From assembly GCA_937135995.1 (NCBI GenBank), contig CAKZOF010000079.1, forward strand, positions 1-5,927: DNA of 5,927 nt, given 5' to 3'. Each line of letters opens with the position of its first letter. The stretch's first letter is position 1. The position numbers and the translations under genes were made by a program. The notes under the pieces are model-generated. The model saw only the letters and a program-made list of their open reading frames with translations. It did not search any database and had not been told where the DNA came from. Positions 4,506-5,927 of the stretch are shown in pieces. The DNA is from an uncultured Pyrinomonas sp. (GTDB lineage: Bacteria; Acidobacteriota; Blastocatellia; Pyrinomonadales; Pyrinomonadaceae).

Positions 4506-5927
4506 CTAGAAGAACTCAGCGATGCCGGCGCGTTCGAGCGGATGCGGTTCGTAAGGGCCGGTCCGTTCAGCGCACAACCGCGGGCGCGGAAAGATCTTGT
4601 CGGGATTGCTCAACCGGTCGGGGTCGAAGGCGCACCGGACGAGTTGCATGGTCTCGAGATCTGGTTCGGCGAACATAACGCTCATCGCCTCCATCTTCTC
4701 GCGCCCGACGCCGTGCTCGCCCGTGATCGAACCGCCCATCTCGACGCACAGCCGCAGGATATCGAAAGCGAGCTGCTCGGCCCGTTGCTCTTCGCCCGGA
4801 ACCTTGCGGTCGTAGAGGACCAGCGGATGGAGGTTGCCATCGCCCGCGTGAAAGACGTTGGCGACGCGCAAGCCCGCGGCGCGCCCCATGCGCTCGATCT
4901 CGCGCAGCACCGCCGGCAACGCCGTGCGCGGGATCACTCCATCCTGCACGATGTAGTTGGGCGAGATGCGCCCCATGGCGGCAAAGGCTGCTTTGCGCCC
5001 TTTCCAAAGCAACGCGCGCTCGCGTTCCGACCGGGCGCGCCGTACCTCTTGCGCGCCGCACCGCCGGCAGATGCGCTCGACTTCCGGCATCAACTCGGCG
5101 ACCTCCTCGTTTGTGCCGTCGAGTTCGACGAGCAGCAAGCCGCCGCACTGCGGGTAGCCGGCATGCACGGCCGCTTCGGCCGCTTCGATCGCCAGCGCAT
5201 CCATCATCTCGATGGCGGCCGGAAGGATGCCGGCGGCGATCGTCTCGGAGACGGCCTGCCCGGCTTCGTCGGTGGTGGCAAAGGCGGCGAGCAAGGTCTC
5301 CACCGCTTCCGGCCGCTTCATGATGCGGAGCGTGATCTTGGTGGCGATGCCGAGCGTGCCTTCCGCGCCTGTGAAGATGCCCGTCAGATCGTAGCCGACC
5401 GGATCGGGCGCGTCCGCGCCGAGGTGGACCAGCGAACCGTCGGGCAGCACGGCTTCGAGCGCCAGCACGTGCGTCACTGTGAAGCCGTACTTCAAACAGT
5501 GCGCGCCGCCGGCGTTCTCGGCGACGTTGCCGCCGATGGTGCAGACCGATTGCGACGATGGGTCGGGCGCGTAAAAGTAACCGTAAGGGGCGACCCGTTC
5601 AGTCACCTGCGCATTGATCACGCCTGGTTCGACCACCACGCGCGCGTTGGGGAGGTCGACCTCGAGGATGCGGTTCATGCGCGTCAAGCTGATGACGATG
5701 CCGCGCTCGTGCGGCAACGCGCCGCCGCTCAATCCCGTTCCGGCGCCGCGCGCGACAAACGGGATGCGCTCGCGCGCGCAGAGGCGTACGATCTGCTGAA
5801 CCTGTGCGGCAGAAGTCGGCAGCAGCACCGCTTGCGGCACGACGCGAAAGTTGGTCAAGCCGTCGCACTCGTAGGTGCCAAGCTGCTCGGCGCCGACGAT
5901 CACGCCGTCGGCGCCGACGATGCGCCG
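4506..5927 (-). CDS. glcD: Glycolate oxidase FAD-linked catalytic subunit GlcD, 5' end cut by window edge
   Basis: GlcD is the main flavoprotein subunit of glycolate oxidase, oxidising glycolate to glyoxylate (relatives use D-lactate). The frame is open to the right edge. GTG 5903 is the first start codon in view, but the eight preceding in-frame residues (RRIVGADG) continue the family's usual N-terminal IVG...YECDGL pattern, so the true start is probably outside the window. Numbered from that GTG, YECDGL is at 11-16, the FAD-binding PFVARGAGTGLSGGALP at 48-64, GGNVAENAGG at 124-133 and GYDLTGIFTGAEGTLGI at 170-186. The C-terminal FAD-oxidase domain has HAGDGNLHP (352-360), with its two conserved histidines, and GGSITGEHGVGREK (390-403). 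The C-terminus FDPDRLSNPDKIFP (427-440) is typical. The visible 473 residues are near the usual family length. It is the first visible gene of a glcDEF operon. Glycolate is the likely substrate from the gene set, but D-lactate cannot be excluded. Confidence 0.95.
   Translation of the reverse strand, partial: RRIVGADGVIVGAEQLGTYECDGLTNFRVVPQAVLLPTSAAQVQQIVRLCARERIPFVARGAGTGLSGGALPHERGIVISLTRMNRILEVDLPNARVVVEPGVINAQVTERVAPYGYFYAPDPSSQSVCTIGGNVAENAGGAHCLKYGFTVTHVLALEAVLPDGSLVHLGADAPDPVGYDLTGIFTGAEGTLGIATKITLRIMKRPEAVETLLAAFATTDEAGQAVSETIAAGILPAAIEMMDALAIEAAEAAVHAGYPQCGGLLLVELDGTNEEVAELMPEVERICRRCGAQEVRRARSERERALLWKGRKAAFAAMGRISPNYIVQDGVIPRTALPAVLREIERMGRAAGLRVANVFHAGDGNLHPLVLYDRKVPGEEQRAEQLAFDILRLCVEMGGSITGEHGVGREKMEAMSVMFAEPDLETMQLVRCAFDPDRLSNPDKIFPRPRLCAERTGPYEPHPLERAGIAEFF

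Overview
This window is a high-GC bacterial chromosome segment in which every convincing gene lies on the minus strand, so transcription runs from the right end (5927) to the left end (1). No taxonomic marker is present. The composition, the long form of GlcE (about 420 residues against about 350 in E. coli) and the MurB motifs suggest a GC-rich environmental bacterium. An Acidobacteriota- or Chloroflexota-like lineage is only a guess.

The right two thirds (5927 to 1739) hold a three-gene glycolate-oxidase-type operon, glcD, glcE and glcF. GlcD and GlcE are FAD-binding subunits of the PCMH/VAO flavoprotein fold. GlcF carries two 4Fe-4S ferredoxin motifs and two CCG domains. By family knowledge, such complexes oxidise glycolate (or a related 2-hydroxyacid such as D-lactate) to the 2-oxoacid and pass electrons through GlcF towards membrane quinone. 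glcD runs off the right edge, so its true start is not visible. The two junctions have spacers of almost equal length (42 and 43 nt with the longest starts), no strong Shine-Dalgarno sequence, and an inverted repeat whose 3' arm reaches the predicted start codon of the next gene.

The non-coding stretch 1406-1738 separates glcF from the next genes. It contains two unrelated 34-nt direct repeats, each present twice with a period of about 70 nt, plus a 16-nt perfect palindrome and an AT-richer segment with a possible extended -10 promoter. One repeat copy straddles the glcF stop codon. No intrinsic terminator was seen.

The left part holds a second transcription unit: a metallo-beta-lactamase-fold hydrolase (1405-497) with a complete set of dinuclear zinc ligands and a strong Shine-Dalgarno sequence, followed by murB (500-1). 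The two overlap by ATGA. murB encodes the UDP-N-acetylenolpyruvylglucosamine reductase of peptidoglycan synthesis and is cut by the left edge just after its catalytic-arginine motif.

The genes are ordinary metabolic and cell-wall genes. I found no clear new defence, mobile or biosynthetic system. The most unusual signals are the intercistronic hairpins and the paired 34-nt repeats.
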